A stretch of 64,000 nt of DNA. Source: Streptomyces thermolilacinus SPC6 (GTDB lineage Bacteria; Actinomycetota; Actinomycetes; Streptomycetales; Streptomycetaceae). Position numbers and translations under genes: made by a program. Shown piece by piece: positions 16,653 to 25,595 of the stretch (positions are counted from its first letter, which is position 1; every line of letters begins with the position of its first letter). The stretch is taken from positions 4,107,001-4,171,000 of the forward strand of contig NZ_ASHX02000001.1 in assembly GCF_000478605.2 (NCBI RefSeq). The letters are read 5' to 3'. The notes beneath the pieces were generated by a model. It was not told the origin of the DNA. It worked only from the letters and a program-made list of their open reading frames with translations, and did not search any database.

Positions 16653-16900
16653 CGCCGCGTCGCCCCGCGCCCCGGCGCGCGGCGACGCGCCCGTACCGGC
16701 GGGGCGTTCGCAAAGCGGACCTTCCGCCCAGTCACGGGAGGTCACGGGAGGTCGCGGGCGGAACCGTCCTTCGCGGACCCTCGCGGCGGCCGCGTTGGAA
16801 GATGTGCCACAGTTTCCACGTCCGGGCTGTGAGCACGTACGGTACGGCAACACAGGCGGGACAGCCGGGACAGCCGGGACACCGGGAAGGGGCAGCTGGG

Positions 16901-17794
16901 TTGACCACGCACGCACCGAGGACGGCGCACTCCGTCACGCTGCCGGCCTCGCTCGACGAGGCCGTGGCGGCACTCACCGCCATGCCCGCCGCCGTGCCCG
17001 TCGCCGGTGGTACGGACCTGATGGCGGCGGTCAACAAGGGCCTCCTGCGCCCCGCCGGACTCGTCGGCCTCGGCCGCATCAACGAACTGCGCGGCTGGCA
17101 GTACCAGGACGGCCACGCGCTCCTCGGCGCCGGTCTCACCCACGCCCGCATGGGCCGCCCCGACTTCGCCGCGCTCATCCCCGCGCTGGCCGCCGCCGCC
17201 CGCGCCGCCGGGCCGCCGCAGATCCGCAACGCCGGCACCCTCGGCGGCAACGTCGTCACCGCCGCGCCCACCGGCGACTCGCTGCCCGTCCTCGCCGCAC
17301 TGGAGGCCGACCTCGTCGTCGCCGGTCCCGCCGGGCACCGCGAGATCCCCGTCTCGCACCTGCTGGCGGGCCGCGCGATGCTCGAACCGGGCGAACTCAT
17401 CGCGTACGTACGGGTTCCGCTGCTGCACGCCCCGCAGGTGTTCCTCAAGGCCACCGGCCGCACCGGGCCCGGCCGCGCCCTCGCCTCCGTCGCCGTCGTC
17501 CTGGACCCGGCGCGGCGCTCCGTGCGCTGCGCGGTCGGGGCCATCGCGCCGATGCCGCTGCGCCCGCTGGAGGCCGAGCACTGGATCGCCTCGCTCGTCG
17601 ACTGGGACGGCGAGCGGGGGCTGGCGCCGGAGGCCCTGGCGGCGTTCGGCGAGTACGTCGCGGCGGCCTGCATCCCGGACCAGCCGCCGGCCGCCGAGGG
17701 CGAGGAACCGCCCCCGCTGCCGCCCGCCGTACTGCAACTGCGCCGCACGGTGTCCGTGCTGGCCCGACGAGCACTGGGGAGGGCGCTGTCGTGA
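16901..17794 (+). CDS. Molybdenum hydroxylase-like FAD subunit
   Basis: A 297-residue protein of the CoxM/XdhB type. FAD-binding signatures are present: VPVAGGTDLMAAVN near residue 30 and NAGTLGGNVVTAAPTGDSLP near 115. The C-terminal domain (about 180-290) has the usual VFLKATGRTGPGRALASVAV segment. Translation probably begins at TTG 16901, which has GAAGGGG eight bases upstream; upstream sequence in the same frame has poor family character. It overlaps the next gene by GTGA, making a three-gene operon (FAD, 2Fe-2S, large subunit) in which electrons would pass from a molybdenum site through Fe-S clusters to FAD. Confidence 0.85.
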   Translation: MTTHAPRTAHSVTLPASLDEAVAALTAMPAAVPVAGGTDLMAAVNKGLLRPAGLVGLGRINELRGWQYQDGHALLGAGLTHARMGRPDFAALIPALAAAARAAGPPQIRNAGTLGGNVVTAAPTGDSLPVLAALEADLVVAGPAGHREIPVSHLLAGRAMLEPGELIAYVRVPLLHAPQVFLKATGRTGPGRALASVAVVLDPARRSVRCAVGAIAPMPLRPLEAEHWIASLVDWDGERGLAPEALAAFGEYVAAACIPDQPPAAEGEEPPPLPPAVLQLRRTVSVLARRALGRALS

Positions 17795-19668
17795 GCGACG
17801 AGACCGGCAACGAGGAGCGCGCGCGGGACGGCGGCGGCTGGCAGCCGACGCCGCAGGGGGAGTACGACGGCGACGCCACGGCGTTCGTCCACCTCCCGCC
17901 CGACGCGGGCCTGGACGGCATCCCGCTGGAGGCGCCGGGCCACGGCTACGTCCCGCCGCACATCGCGGACCCGCACGCCACCGCGCAGTGGAACTTCCAC
18001 CCGGCCATGGACCACTCCGGTATGGGTCCGTCCGGTATGGGCGCTTCCGCCATGGACGCCGAGCAGCCGCCCGTCCCCGGCCCCGCCGACCTGACCGGCC
18101 AGTGGACGATCCCGGTCGCGCAGGGCGACCTGCCGGAGGAGTCCGGCGAGTACGGCATGGGCGGGCAGGGGTACGACACGGCGCAGGGGTACGCGCCGGG
18201 GTACGCCGGGGAACAGGAGCAGGGATACGGCCCCGGGCACACCCCGGCGCACGGCACACCCGCGTACGGCACCCCTGGGCAGCACGGCGCCCCGGAGTAC
18301 GGCGCCCCCGGGCACGGTGGGAACGGGCTCGGTGGGAACGGGCAGCACGGCACGCCCGCGCAGGGCACGCCGGTCAACGTGACGCCCGCGTACGGCACCC
18401 CGGTCCACGAGACGCCTGACGTGACGCCCCCGAACGGCACGCCCGCGCACGAGCCCTCGGCCTACGGGCAGGAACAGGCGCACGAGGCCGGCGGCCCGGC
18501 CCGGCCCGCGCACCCGCACGAGGCGCACGCGCCCGCGCACACCGGCGTACCGGCCTGGGCGAACGGCAACAGCGCGCCCGCGACGCTGCCGGGCGGCGCC
18601 CCGGCGCCCTGGGCGCTCACCCCGCAGCCGGAGCACCAGGCGCCGGAGGCCCCGGCCGACGGCGAGCAGCACGCCCCGGCCCCGTCCGAGGGCGCTGAGG
18701 CGGCGGCGGACGACGGCACCCACGCCGCCGAGCCCGACCCGGAGGCGCACCCGGCCGCCGAGCCCGGCCCGGAGGTGTACCCGGCGGGGGAGGCCCCGGA
18801 GGCCGAGGCCGCGTCGGCCACGCCCGAGGAGGCCCCGGGGGCAGCGGCACCGGCCCCCGAGGCCCCGGAAGGCTCGGAAGCCCCCGAGGACCCGGCCGAC
18901 GCGCCCCCCGCCCCGGCGGAGGCGGCCCCCGTGGAGGCCGCACCGGCCGTCGCGGACGCCACGCCCACCGGGGACGGGCCCGAGCCGACCGAGGCCGGGA
19001 GCGGCGAGCAGCCCCCCGCCGACCCCGCGCCCCCCGCCGACCCCGCCGCCGACCCCGCTCCCGCGCCCGTCGGCAGCGACGAGCACCCGCACATCTCGTA
19101 CGTCCTGCGCGTCAACGGCGCCGACCGCCCCGTCACCGACGCGTGGATCGGCGAGTCGCTGCTGTACGTGCTGCGCGAGCGCCTCGGCCTGGCGGGCGCC
19201 AAGGACGGTTGCTCGCAGGGCGAGTGCGGCGCGTGCAACGTCCAGGTGGACGGCCGTCTCGTGGCGTCCTGCCTGGTGCCCGCCGCGACCGCCGCGGGCA
19301 GCGAGGTCCGTACCGTCGAGGGCCTGGCCGTCAACGGCGAGCCGTCCGACGTCCAGCGCGCCCTGACCCGCTGCGGCGCCGTCCAGTGCGGCTTCTGCAT
19401 TCCCGGCATGGCGATGACCGTGCACGACCTGCTGGAGGGCAACCACGCGCCCAGCGACGTGCAGGCCCGCCAGGCGCTTTCCGGCAACCTGTGCCGGTGC
19501 ACCGGCTACCAGGGCGCCCTCAGAGCCGTACGGGAGGTCGTCGCCGAACGGGCCGCCGGGAAGTCCGCGCAGTCGGCGGGCAACGGCACCCCGGACGAGG
19601 CGCACCAGAACCCCGACGCCCGCATCCCGCACCAGGTCCCCCACCCGCACGACGGAGGCACGGCGTGA
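17791..19668 (+). CDS. 2Fe-2S subunit with very long disordered N-terminal extension
   Basis: A 625-residue protein in which only the last 165-190 residues are the expected subunit. That part has a plant-type 2Fe-2S domain with CSQGECGACNVQ and a later Cys in VASCLVPA, then the all-helical 2Fe-2S domain with CGAVQCGFCIPGMAM and SGNLCRCTGYQGALRAV. Family members are usually about 160-200 residues. The first 430 residues are Gly/Tyr/Thr/Pro repeats (GTPAYGTPGQHGAPEYG and relatives) and then a Glu/Ala/Pro-rich acidic stretch. The GTG overlaps the previous stop. The extension is acidic and lacks a signal peptide. It could be an interaction or localisation tail. Confidence 0.85.
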   Translation: MSDETGNEERARDGGGWQPTPQGEYDGDATAFVHLPPDAGLDGIPLEAPGHGYVPPHIADPHATAQWNFHPAMDHSGMGPSGMGASAMDAEQPPVPGPADLTGQWTIPVAQGDLPEESGEYGMGGQGYDTAQGYAPGYAGEQEQGYGPGHTPAHGTPAYGTPGQHGAPEYGAPGHGGNGLGGNGQHGTPAQGTPVNVTPAYGTPVHETPDVTPPNGTPAHEPSAYGQEQAHEAGGPARPAHPHEAHAPAHTGVPAWANGNSAPATLPGGAPAPWALTPQPEHQAPEAPADGEQHAPAPSEGAEAAADDGTHAAEPDPEAHPAAEPGPEVYPAGEAPEAEAASATPEEAPGAAAPAPEAPEGSEAPEDPADAPPAPAEAAPVEAAPAVADATPTGDGPEPTEAGSGEQPPADPAPPADPAADPAPAPVGSDEHPHISYVLRVNGADRPVTDAWIGESLLYVLRERLGLAGAKDGCSQGECGACNVQVDGRLVASCLVPAATAAGSEVRTVEGLAVNGEPSDVQRALTRCGAVQCGFCIPGMAMTVHDLLEGNHAPSDVQARQALSGNLCRCTGYQGALRAVREVVAERAAGKSAQSAGNGTPDEAHQNPDARIPHQVPHPHDGGTA

Positions 19669-21983
19669 GCAACGACGCGGCCACCGCCATCCCGGCGGTC
19701 GAACTCCCCCGGCAGGAGCAGACCCAGGAGCAGGAGCGGCCCGTCCGCGGGCTCGGCGCGTCGCTGGCTTCCGCCGATGCCCGCGCCAAGGCGGAGGGCA
19801 CGTTCCCGTACGCCGCCGACCTGTGGGCCGAGGGCCTGCTGTGGGCGGCGATCCTCCGCTCCCCGCACGCGCACGCGCGCATCCGGTCCATCGACACGTC
19901 CGCCGCGGCGGCGATGCCGGGCGTACGGGCCGTGGTGACCCACGTGGACGTGCCGGGCGACACGGCGTACGGCAGGAGCGTCGCGGACCGCCCTGTCTTC
20001 GCGGCGGACGTGGTCCGCCACCACGGCGAGGCCATCGCCGCCGTGGCCGCCGACCACCCGGACGCGGCCCGGCTCGCGGCGGCGGCGATCATCGTCGACT
20101 ACGAGGTGCTGGAGCCGGTCACCGACCCGGAACAGGCGTTCTCCGCGCCGCCCTTGCACCCGGACGGCAACCTCATCCGCCACATCCCGCTGCGCTTCGG
20201 CGACCCGGACGTCACCGGCGAGGTGATCGTCGAGGGCCTGTACCGGATCGGCCGCCAGGACCCGGCGCCCATCGGCGCGGAGGCGGGCCTCGCGGTGCCG
20301 CGCCCCGACGGCGGCGTCGAGATCTACACGGCGTCCACCGACCCGCACACCGACCGGGACCTCGCCGCCGCGTGCTTCGGCCTTCCGCCGGAGCAGGTGA
20401 AGATCGTCGTGACGGGTGTGCCGGGCGCGATGGGCGACCGGGAGGACCCGGGCTTCCAGATCCCGCTGGGCCTGCTGGCGCTGCGGACGGGCGCGCCGGT
20501 GAAGCTGGCCGCCACGCGCGAGGAGTCGTTCCTCGGGCACGGCCACCGCCACCCGACGCTGCTGCGCTACCGCCACCACGCGGACGCGGAGGGCCGCCTG
20601 GTGAAGGTGGAGGCGCAGATCCTCCTCGACGGCGGCGCGTACGCGGACGCCTCGTCCGACTCGCTGGCGGCTGCGGTCTCCTTCGCCTGCGGCCCGTACG
20701 TCGTGCCGCACGCGTTCGTGGAGGGCTGGGTCGTACGGACCAACAACCCGCCCGCCGGGCATGTGCGCGGCGAGGGCGCGATGCAGGTGTGCGCGGCGTA
20801 CGAGGGCCAGATGGACAAGCTGGCGGCGAAGCTGGGCCTGGACCCGGCGGAGCTGCGGATGCGCAACGTCCTGGCGACGGGCGACCTGCTGCCGACCGGC
20901 CAGACCGTGACGTGCCCGGCACCGGTCGCCGAACTGCTGGAGGCCGTACGGGAGTTCCCGCTGCCGCCGCTGCCCGCGGACGCCGGGCGGGACGACTGGC
21001 TGCTGCCGGGCGGCCCGGAGGGCGCGGGCGAGCCGAGCGCGGTGCGGCGGGGTGTCGGGTACGCGCTGGGCATGGTGCACATGCTGGGCGCCGAGGGCAC
21101 GGACGAGGTCTCGACGGCGACGGTGAAGGTCCAGGACGGGGTGGCGACGGTGCTGTGCGCCGCCGTGGAGACCGGCCAGGGCTTCTCGACGCTGGCCCGG
21201 CAGATCGTCCAGGAGGTCCTGGGCGTCGAGGACGTGCAGGTGGCGCCGGTCGACACGGACCAGCCGCCCGCGGGCCCGGCGGCGCACGGCCGCCACACGT
21301 GGGTGTCGGGCGGCGCGGTGGAGCGCGCGGCGAAGATGGTGCGCACCCAGCTGTTGCAGCCGCTGGCGCACAAGTTCGGCATGTCCACGGAGCTGCTCCA
21401 GATCCAGGACGGCAAGATCACCTCGTACGACGGTGTCCTGTCCACGACGGTGGCGGAGGAGCTGTACGGCAAGGAGCTGTGGGCGACCGCGCAGTGCCGC
21501 CCGCACCCGACGGAGCCGCTGGACGAGGCGGGGCAGGGCGACGCGTTCGTGGGCCTGGCGTTCTGCGCGATCCGCGCGGTGGTGGACGTGGACGTGGAGC
21601 TGGGTTCCGTACGGGTGGTGGAGCTGGCCGTCGCGCAGGACGTGGGCCGCGTCCTGAACCCGGCGCAGCTGGCCACGCGTATCGAGGCGGGGGTCACCCA
21701 GGGCCTGGGCGCGGCGCTCACCGAGAACCTCCGCACCCCGCGCGGCCTGGTCCGCCACCCGGACCTGACGGGCTACGCCCTGCCGACGGCGCTGGACACC
21801 CCGGACATCCGCATCGTGAAGCTGGTCGAGGAGCGGGACGTGGTGGCCCCCTTCGGCGCGAAGGCCGCGAGCGCGGTCCCGGTGGTCACGTCCCCGGCGG
21901 CGATCGCCTCGGCGGTCCGAGCCGCGACGGGCCGCCCGGTCAACCGCCTGCCGATCCGCCCCCAGTCGGCGGTGGTGAACTGA
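19665..21983 (+). CDS. Molybdopterin-type large subunit lacking usual active-site motifs
   Basis: A 772-residue protein with the CoxL/XdhA fold: an aldehyde-oxidase hammerhead domain (about 35-140, ILRSPHAHARIRSIDTSAA) and two large cofactor domains. Several signature residues differ. Where active enzymes have GGGFGxK this one reads GVPGAMGDRED; where they have a FRGFG-like loop it has GHVRGEGAM; and near the C-terminus the catalytic GVGE is replaced, the local sequence being FGAKAASAVPVV (about 729-740). The start GTG overlaps the preceding stop. It may bind cofactor in a different way or be catalytically inactive. No XdhC-type maturation gene is nearby. Confidence 0.85.
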   Translation: MSNDAATAIPAVELPRQEQTQEQERPVRGLGASLASADARAKAEGTFPYAADLWAEGLLWAAILRSPHAHARIRSIDTSAAAAMPGVRAVVTHVDVPGDTAYGRSVADRPVFAADVVRHHGEAIAAVAADHPDAARLAAAAIIVDYEVLEPVTDPEQAFSAPPLHPDGNLIRHIPLRFGDPDVTGEVIVEGLYRIGRQDPAPIGAEAGLAVPRPDGGVEIYTASTDPHTDRDLAAACFGLPPEQVKIVVTGVPGAMGDREDPGFQIPLGLLALRTGAPVKLAATREESFLGHGHRHPTLLRYRHHADAEGRLVKVEAQILLDGGAYADASSDSLAAAVSFACGPYVVPHAFVEGWVVRTNNPPAGHVRGEGAMQVCAAYEGQMDKLAAKLGLDPAELRMRNVLATGDLLPTGQTVTCPAPVAELLEAVREFPLPPLPADAGRDDWLLPGGPEGAGEPSAVRRGVGYALGMVHMLGAEGTDEVSTATVKVQDGVATVLCAAVETGQGFSTLARQIVQEVLGVEDVQVAPVDTDQPPAGPAAHGRHTWVSGGAVERAAKMVRTQLLQPLAHKFGMSTELLQIQDGKITSYDGVLSTTVAEELYGKELWATAQCRPHPTEPLDEAGQGDAFVGLAFCAIRAVVDVDVELGSVRVVELAVAQDVGRVLNPAQLATRIEAGVTQGLGAALTENLRTPRGLVRHPDLTGYALPTALDTPDIRIVKLVEERDVVAPFGAKAASAVPVVTSPAAIASAVRAATGRPVNRLPIRPQSAVVN

Positions 21984-22116
21984 CCGGCCGACCCCGGCCG
22001 GCCTCGTACGCGGCGGCCTTCGGGCATCGCCACCGGCAGGGCGAGCCCTCGCCGAATCGGTGCCCCGGCATCGCCGGTCTGGCGGGCCAGTGTCGCCAGG
22101 GCACCAGGCCCTCGGC

Positions 22117-22644
22117 TCAGAAGCGTTCGATTTCCTGGCCGGCCGGGATCTCGTAGCAGCCGGAGACGAGCATCAGGCTCAGTTTCGGGCGGTCGTTCTT
22201 CGCGTCCTGGGTGATCTCGACGCTCGACTTCCGCTCGTCGTTGTCGGCCGTAAGGGTGAGGTTCTTGCTCAGGCTGCGGTCAGGGCCGTATCGGACGATC
22301 GTCCATCCGTTTTTCGGCAACTCCTGCTTGAGTTGCTGCATCGCCTCGTCGAGCTGGTCCGGTGAGGCAGGGTAGAAGCTCCACGGGTGGAAGACCCGGA
22401 AGTATTTCTCCCGATCCCTCCCCGCGCAGTTCATGACACCCGCTTGAGTGTCGGACGCTTCTCCCTTGACGGCGATCAGATCGTAGATGTCGCTGGACAC
22501 CTTTTCCAGATCATTGGCGGCGGCGATGGATGTACTGGTGCCGACAAAGGGGACTTTGTTCGGTTCTTCATTCATGTCGCATCCGGTGAGAGTGATCAAA
22601 AGGATGAAGACGGGGAGCGTCCATGCGCCCAGTCTGGTATTCAC
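22117..22644 (-). CDS. Small lipoprotein, candidate immunity protein
   Basis: A 175-residue lipoprotein: a short basic start, a hydrophobic core and the lipobox LTGC near residue 22 (VFILLITLTGC). The mature part has two more Cys (MNCAG, VSGCYE) and no recognised domain. Base composition is clearly less GC-rich than in the neighbours, hinting at acquisition. It is the last gene of a minus-strand group after a 594-residue hydrolase (71 bases apart). By analogy with type VII lipase effectors whose immunity factors are lipoproteins, it may protect against the hydrolase; this is inference only. Confidence 0.75.
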   Translation of the reverse strand: MNTRLGAWTLPVFILLITLTGCDMNEEPNKVPFVGTSTSIAAANDLEKVSSDIYDLIAVKGEASDTQAGVMNCAGRDREKYFRVFHPWSFYPASPDQLDEAMQQLKQELPKNGWTIVRYGPDRSLSKNLTLTADNDERKSSVEITQDAKNDRPKLSLMLVSGCYEIPAGQEIERF

Positions 22645-22715
22645 GCTGAGAAGCCTCGCTTAGTCGGCCAGCACAATACGGTTGCTCCAGTGATTTGTGT
22701 TCGCGGGTTCACCGG

Positions 22716-24500
22716 CTAATCCAGTTGCACCTTGTCGTATCGTCCGGCCACAACGAGGCCCTGGTTTTTCAGGCTCTGGGTCCCTTCGTCCCAGTACCCG
22801 CTGTGGCCTTCGGTGTCCGTGGCCATCTGGCGGGCGCCGAACCATTCGTCGCTGGGGATCACCCAGTAGCTGCCCGGTTCATGGCCGCCGTGTCCCCAGC
22901 GGCCGATGTCGGGCACGATGTCCCCGTCCGCCTCCTGGTTCCAGACGTGGCCCCGGGGCACGTCCAGGTCCTCGGCCCGTGCCACGGTCACACCTGGGCT
23001 GCCCGCGGTGATCACATCGTCCGCGTTGAGCGTGCCGTGGTCGGCCGCCGAACCCACGAGCGTCGTGCCGTAGGAGTGGCCGATCACGGTCCGGTGGGTC
23101 CCCGAACTTCCTTGGTGCGAAGCCTCCAGGCCGTCGAGGAACCGGTTGAACGCGGGTGCGCCGTCGTCCGCGTAGTGCCTGAAGGGCGCGTCCTTGTAGA
23201 TGCTCTGCGGGGCGTCGTACCCGAGCCAGGTGATCGTGGACACGCTCTTGCCGTCGGCCTCGTTGTCGGCCACACGCCAGGTGTTGACCATCCGGTCGAT
23301 GTTGCCCTCGATGTTGCTCAGGTTCGACGTCGTTCCCGGCACGTAGACCGCCTGGTGGTCGGCCGTGTCCGGGTTGCCGTTGGCGATGATCGCCCGGCCG
23401 TTGCCGTCCGCGCTGAACCCCAGGAGATACGCCTCCGGCAGGCCCTTCTGGCCGGTCTGGTCGAAGCGCTTCTGGATGCTGTCCATGCCCTTGAGGGACT
23501 TGGTGAGGTGCTCGTACCGCTCCCCGTACTGCCTCTGCCAGTTCATCCACTCGTCGGTGTGCACCTTGACCGGGTAGCGGCCCGCGGTGATCCACGTCCA
23601 CTCGTTGGCGGGTGGCTTCGGGATGGAGGCCAGTTCCAGCCGGTACTGGGCGTGCCTCTCGTTGAAGACGACGCGGTTGGCTTCGTCGCGGACGGCGGAG
23701 GGCAGCCCGTCGAGGGCGCCGACCTGTGCCGCGTTCAGTGACAGGTGCGCCGTCTGCTCTTCCGGGGTGAGCCCGTTCCACCAGGCGGCGTTGTCCTTGG
23801 GGCTGCCGTCCTTCGGGGGGTGGGGGAGGGAGTCGAGGTAGCCCTTGCCCGCCTCGCGGACTCCGCTTGTGTCGGAGTGGGTGTCGGTCCAGTCGCGGTC
23901 GGAGACGGTCAGGTCGTCGTCGGCCTTCAGCGCGCGGAGTTTGGGGGCCCACTTGGTGTCCGCTTCCGTGGCCTCCCGCACGGCGTCGGCGATCCGGTTC
24001 GCGAACTCCAACGCTTTGCCGTAGGGGGGGTTGGGGTGGGCGTTGGCCGCCTGCCGGTAGAGCGCGTCGGCCGTCGGGGAGGACGGGCCCCCGGTGCCGG
24101 TGACCGTGCCGCCCTCGGGGACCTTGCCGTCGACCGCCTGGCCGCCCGCGGGGAAGCTGACCGACCCGTCCGCGTTCACCGTGCACCCGGCGGCCCGCGC
24201 GTCCGCGACGGGCGCGTCCAGCTTCCGCCTGGCCGCGGCCATGTCGTGCGCGAAACCCGCCAGCGCGGTGCTCACCAGAGCGCACTCGGTCTGCACGTAG
24301 TAGAAGTTCTTCGACAGCTCCTTCAGCTCCCCCAGAGCCGCGTTCGCCGTCTCCCCTTCGAGCTGCGCGCGGATACCGGAGGAGATCCGGATGTCGATGG
24401 CGTCCTTCGCCCTGGCGGCCATCTCAGCCGTGGCGCGGTAACCGTCCGCCGCGTCCTCGAACGCGGCGGGCTTCAGCTTCTGCAGCGTCGCCAGATCCAT
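22716..24500 (-). CDS. Helical-domain alpha/beta hydrolase (DUF1023), candidate secreted effector
   Basis: A 594-residue protein. The first 110 residues are a helical hairpin with WXG100/ESX-like character (DLATLQKLKPAAFEDAADGY, then AALGELKELSKNFYYVQTE). A linker and middle domain follow. The C-terminal alpha/beta hydrolase has the Ser nucleophile in VIGHSYGTTLVG, an Asp in EADGDIVPDIG and a likely His in TEGHSGYWDEG. No Sec signal is present, which together with the N-terminal domain suggests type VII-like export. ATG 24500 lies 10 bases after the preceding gene's stop. A metabolic lipase or esterase role is the alternative. Confidence 0.8.
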   Translation of the reverse strand: MDLATLQKLKPAAFEDAADGYRATAEMAARAKDAIDIRISSGIRAQLEGETANAALGELKELSKNFYYVQTECALVSTALAGFAHDMAAARRKLDAPVADARAAGCTVNADGSVSFPAGGQAVDGKVPEGGTVTGTGGPSSPTADALYRQAANAHPNPPYGKALEFANRIADAVREATEADTKWAPKLRALKADDDLTVSDRDWTDTHSDTSGVREAGKGYLDSLPHPPKDGSPKDNAAWWNGLTPEEQTAHLSLNAAQVGALDGLPSAVRDEANRVVFNERHAQYRLELASIPKPPANEWTWITAGRYPVKVHTDEWMNWQRQYGERYEHLTKSLKGMDSIQKRFDQTGQKGLPEAYLLGFSADGNGRAIIANGNPDTADHQAVYVPGTTSNLSNIEGNIDRMVNTWRVADNEADGKSVSTITWLGYDAPQSIYKDAPFRHYADDGAPAFNRFLDGLEASHQGSSGTHRTVIGHSYGTTLVGSAADHGTLNADDVITAGSPGVTVARAEDLDVPRGHVWNQEADGDIVPDIGRWGHGGHEPGSYWVIPSDEWFGARQMATDTEGHSGYWDEGTQSLKNQGLVVAGRYDKVQLD

Positions 24501-24510
24501 GAGCCGCTCG

Positions 24511-24972
24511 TCACCGGCCCTTCGCCTGGCCGCCGACCGGCTCCGTGTCCTGGTACTGCGCCCTGACCCTCGCGAACTCTTCCTCGATCGCCTTGTCGGG
24601 CATCGCCAGATCACTCCCGGCGCGCTCCAGCAGCCCGCCCACCGTGCCGCAACGCTCGCTCACCTTGCCGACGTAACTCCTCCAGGAGTCGTACAGCTCC
24701 TTCTGCGCCGCCGCCGACTGGCACCCCGACGACTCCGCCACGCCCGACTGCCCCGCGGCCAGCTTCTTCAGGCCCTCGCTGATGTCCGCCTTCAGGCCCT
24801 TGACGCCCTCACCCGCCCGTGTCCAGGCCTGCTTCCGGGTCCGCAGATCCCCGGACGAGCCGCCGCCTTCGCCACCGGCCGGGTCGGAAGCCGGTAACTG
24901 GTTGAGCCGCATCCGACTCGACTGGCGTTCAGCAGCCTCCGTTTTGAGCTGTTCCCACTCGTCCCACGACAT
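24511..24972 (-). CDS. Helical small protein, candidate WXG-type partner
   Basis: A 153-residue protein, first gene of the minus-strand trio. The ATG follows GGAGGGG by six bases. Apart from a Gly/Ser-rich loop (PAGGEGGGSSGD, about 32-42) it is predicted mainly helical. A Trp-containing helix (RTRKQAWTRAGEGVKGLKADI) and YDSWRSYVGKVSERCGTVGGL recall the WxG helix-turn-helix of ESX-type proteins. It ends 10 bases before the hydrolase gene. It could be a chaperone or co-secreted partner. No family was recognised with certainty. Confidence 0.6.
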   Translation of the reverse strand: MSWDEWEQLKTEAAERQSSRMRLNQLPASDPAGGEGGGSSGDLRTRKQAWTRAGEGVKGLKADISEGLKKLAAGQSGVAESSGCQSAAAQKELYDSWRSYVGKVSERCGTVGGLLERAGSDLAMPDKAIEEEFARVRAQYQDTEPVGGQAKGR

Positions 24973-25228
24973 CGGCGCCCCTCCACAGCGGGTCGGTCCT
25001 ACGCCCCAGCAGTGCACCCGCGTCACACTAACGGCGTATCGCGGAGCGGACTCTGAGTATCCGTACTCATTCACGACAGGTTCACCGGCGGCTGGCGGTG
25101 GGCTGCCGCCAGTGCCCGCGGCGCGGCCCAACCGGGCCACCGCTGCAGCGTTCCGGTCATCCCGGACGGGAGGCCGATCGGTGCGGATCAGCCTCCAGTG
25201 GGTTTCACGTTGCATGAGGGGAAAGGTG

Positions 25229-25516
25229 ATGCGCGGCTGTTGCCGGACGTTTACGTTCGCTCCCCTGACGGAGAAGACCAACCCTGGGGCTGCGGCCTGT
25301 CACTACGAACAGCTCGCCAGCATCCTGGAGCGCAAGATCAGGAGCGGCGAGCTCCCGCCCGGCTCCCGGCTTCCCGGAGAGATGCTCCTTGCCCAGGAGC
25401 GCGGCGTGGGCTCCAGCACCGTGCGCCGGGCTCTCGACATCCTGCGTGAGCGCGAGCTGGTCGTGACCGTGCGGGCGCGGGGCTCGTTCGTGGTCGAGGA
25501 GCTGCCCGACGCCTGA
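25229..25516 (+). CDS. Small GntR-family DNA-binding protein
   Basis: A 95-residue protein consisting of little more than a GntR winged helix: HYEQLASILERKIRSGELPP, then GSRLPGEMLLAQERGVGSST and VRRALDILRERELVVTVRARG. No effector domain follows. Such minimal GntR proteins are common in Streptomyces. ATG 25229 (or the GTG just before it) follows GAGGGGAAAG; the first 25 residues are less conserved in character. It is divergent from the effector-like trio and could regulate it, since it is the only regulator there. Confidence 0.75.
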   Translation: MRGCCRTFTFAPLTEKTNPGAAACHYEQLASILERKIRSGELPPGSRLPGEMLLAQERGVGSSTVRRALDILRERELVVTVRARGSFVVEELPDA

Positions 25517-25595
25517 GCGGTGGGGTGAGGTCTCCTGCCGCGATGAGTTTTCCGGGTGCTTCCGGTCTATCCATCGACACGGAAGGGAGCCCGTC

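Noticed and set aside
16732..19650. A 972-codon open frame on the minus strand
   Set aside because: It is the antisense shadow of the FAD and 2Fe-2S subunit genes, Arg/Gly-rich, with no recognisable domain.
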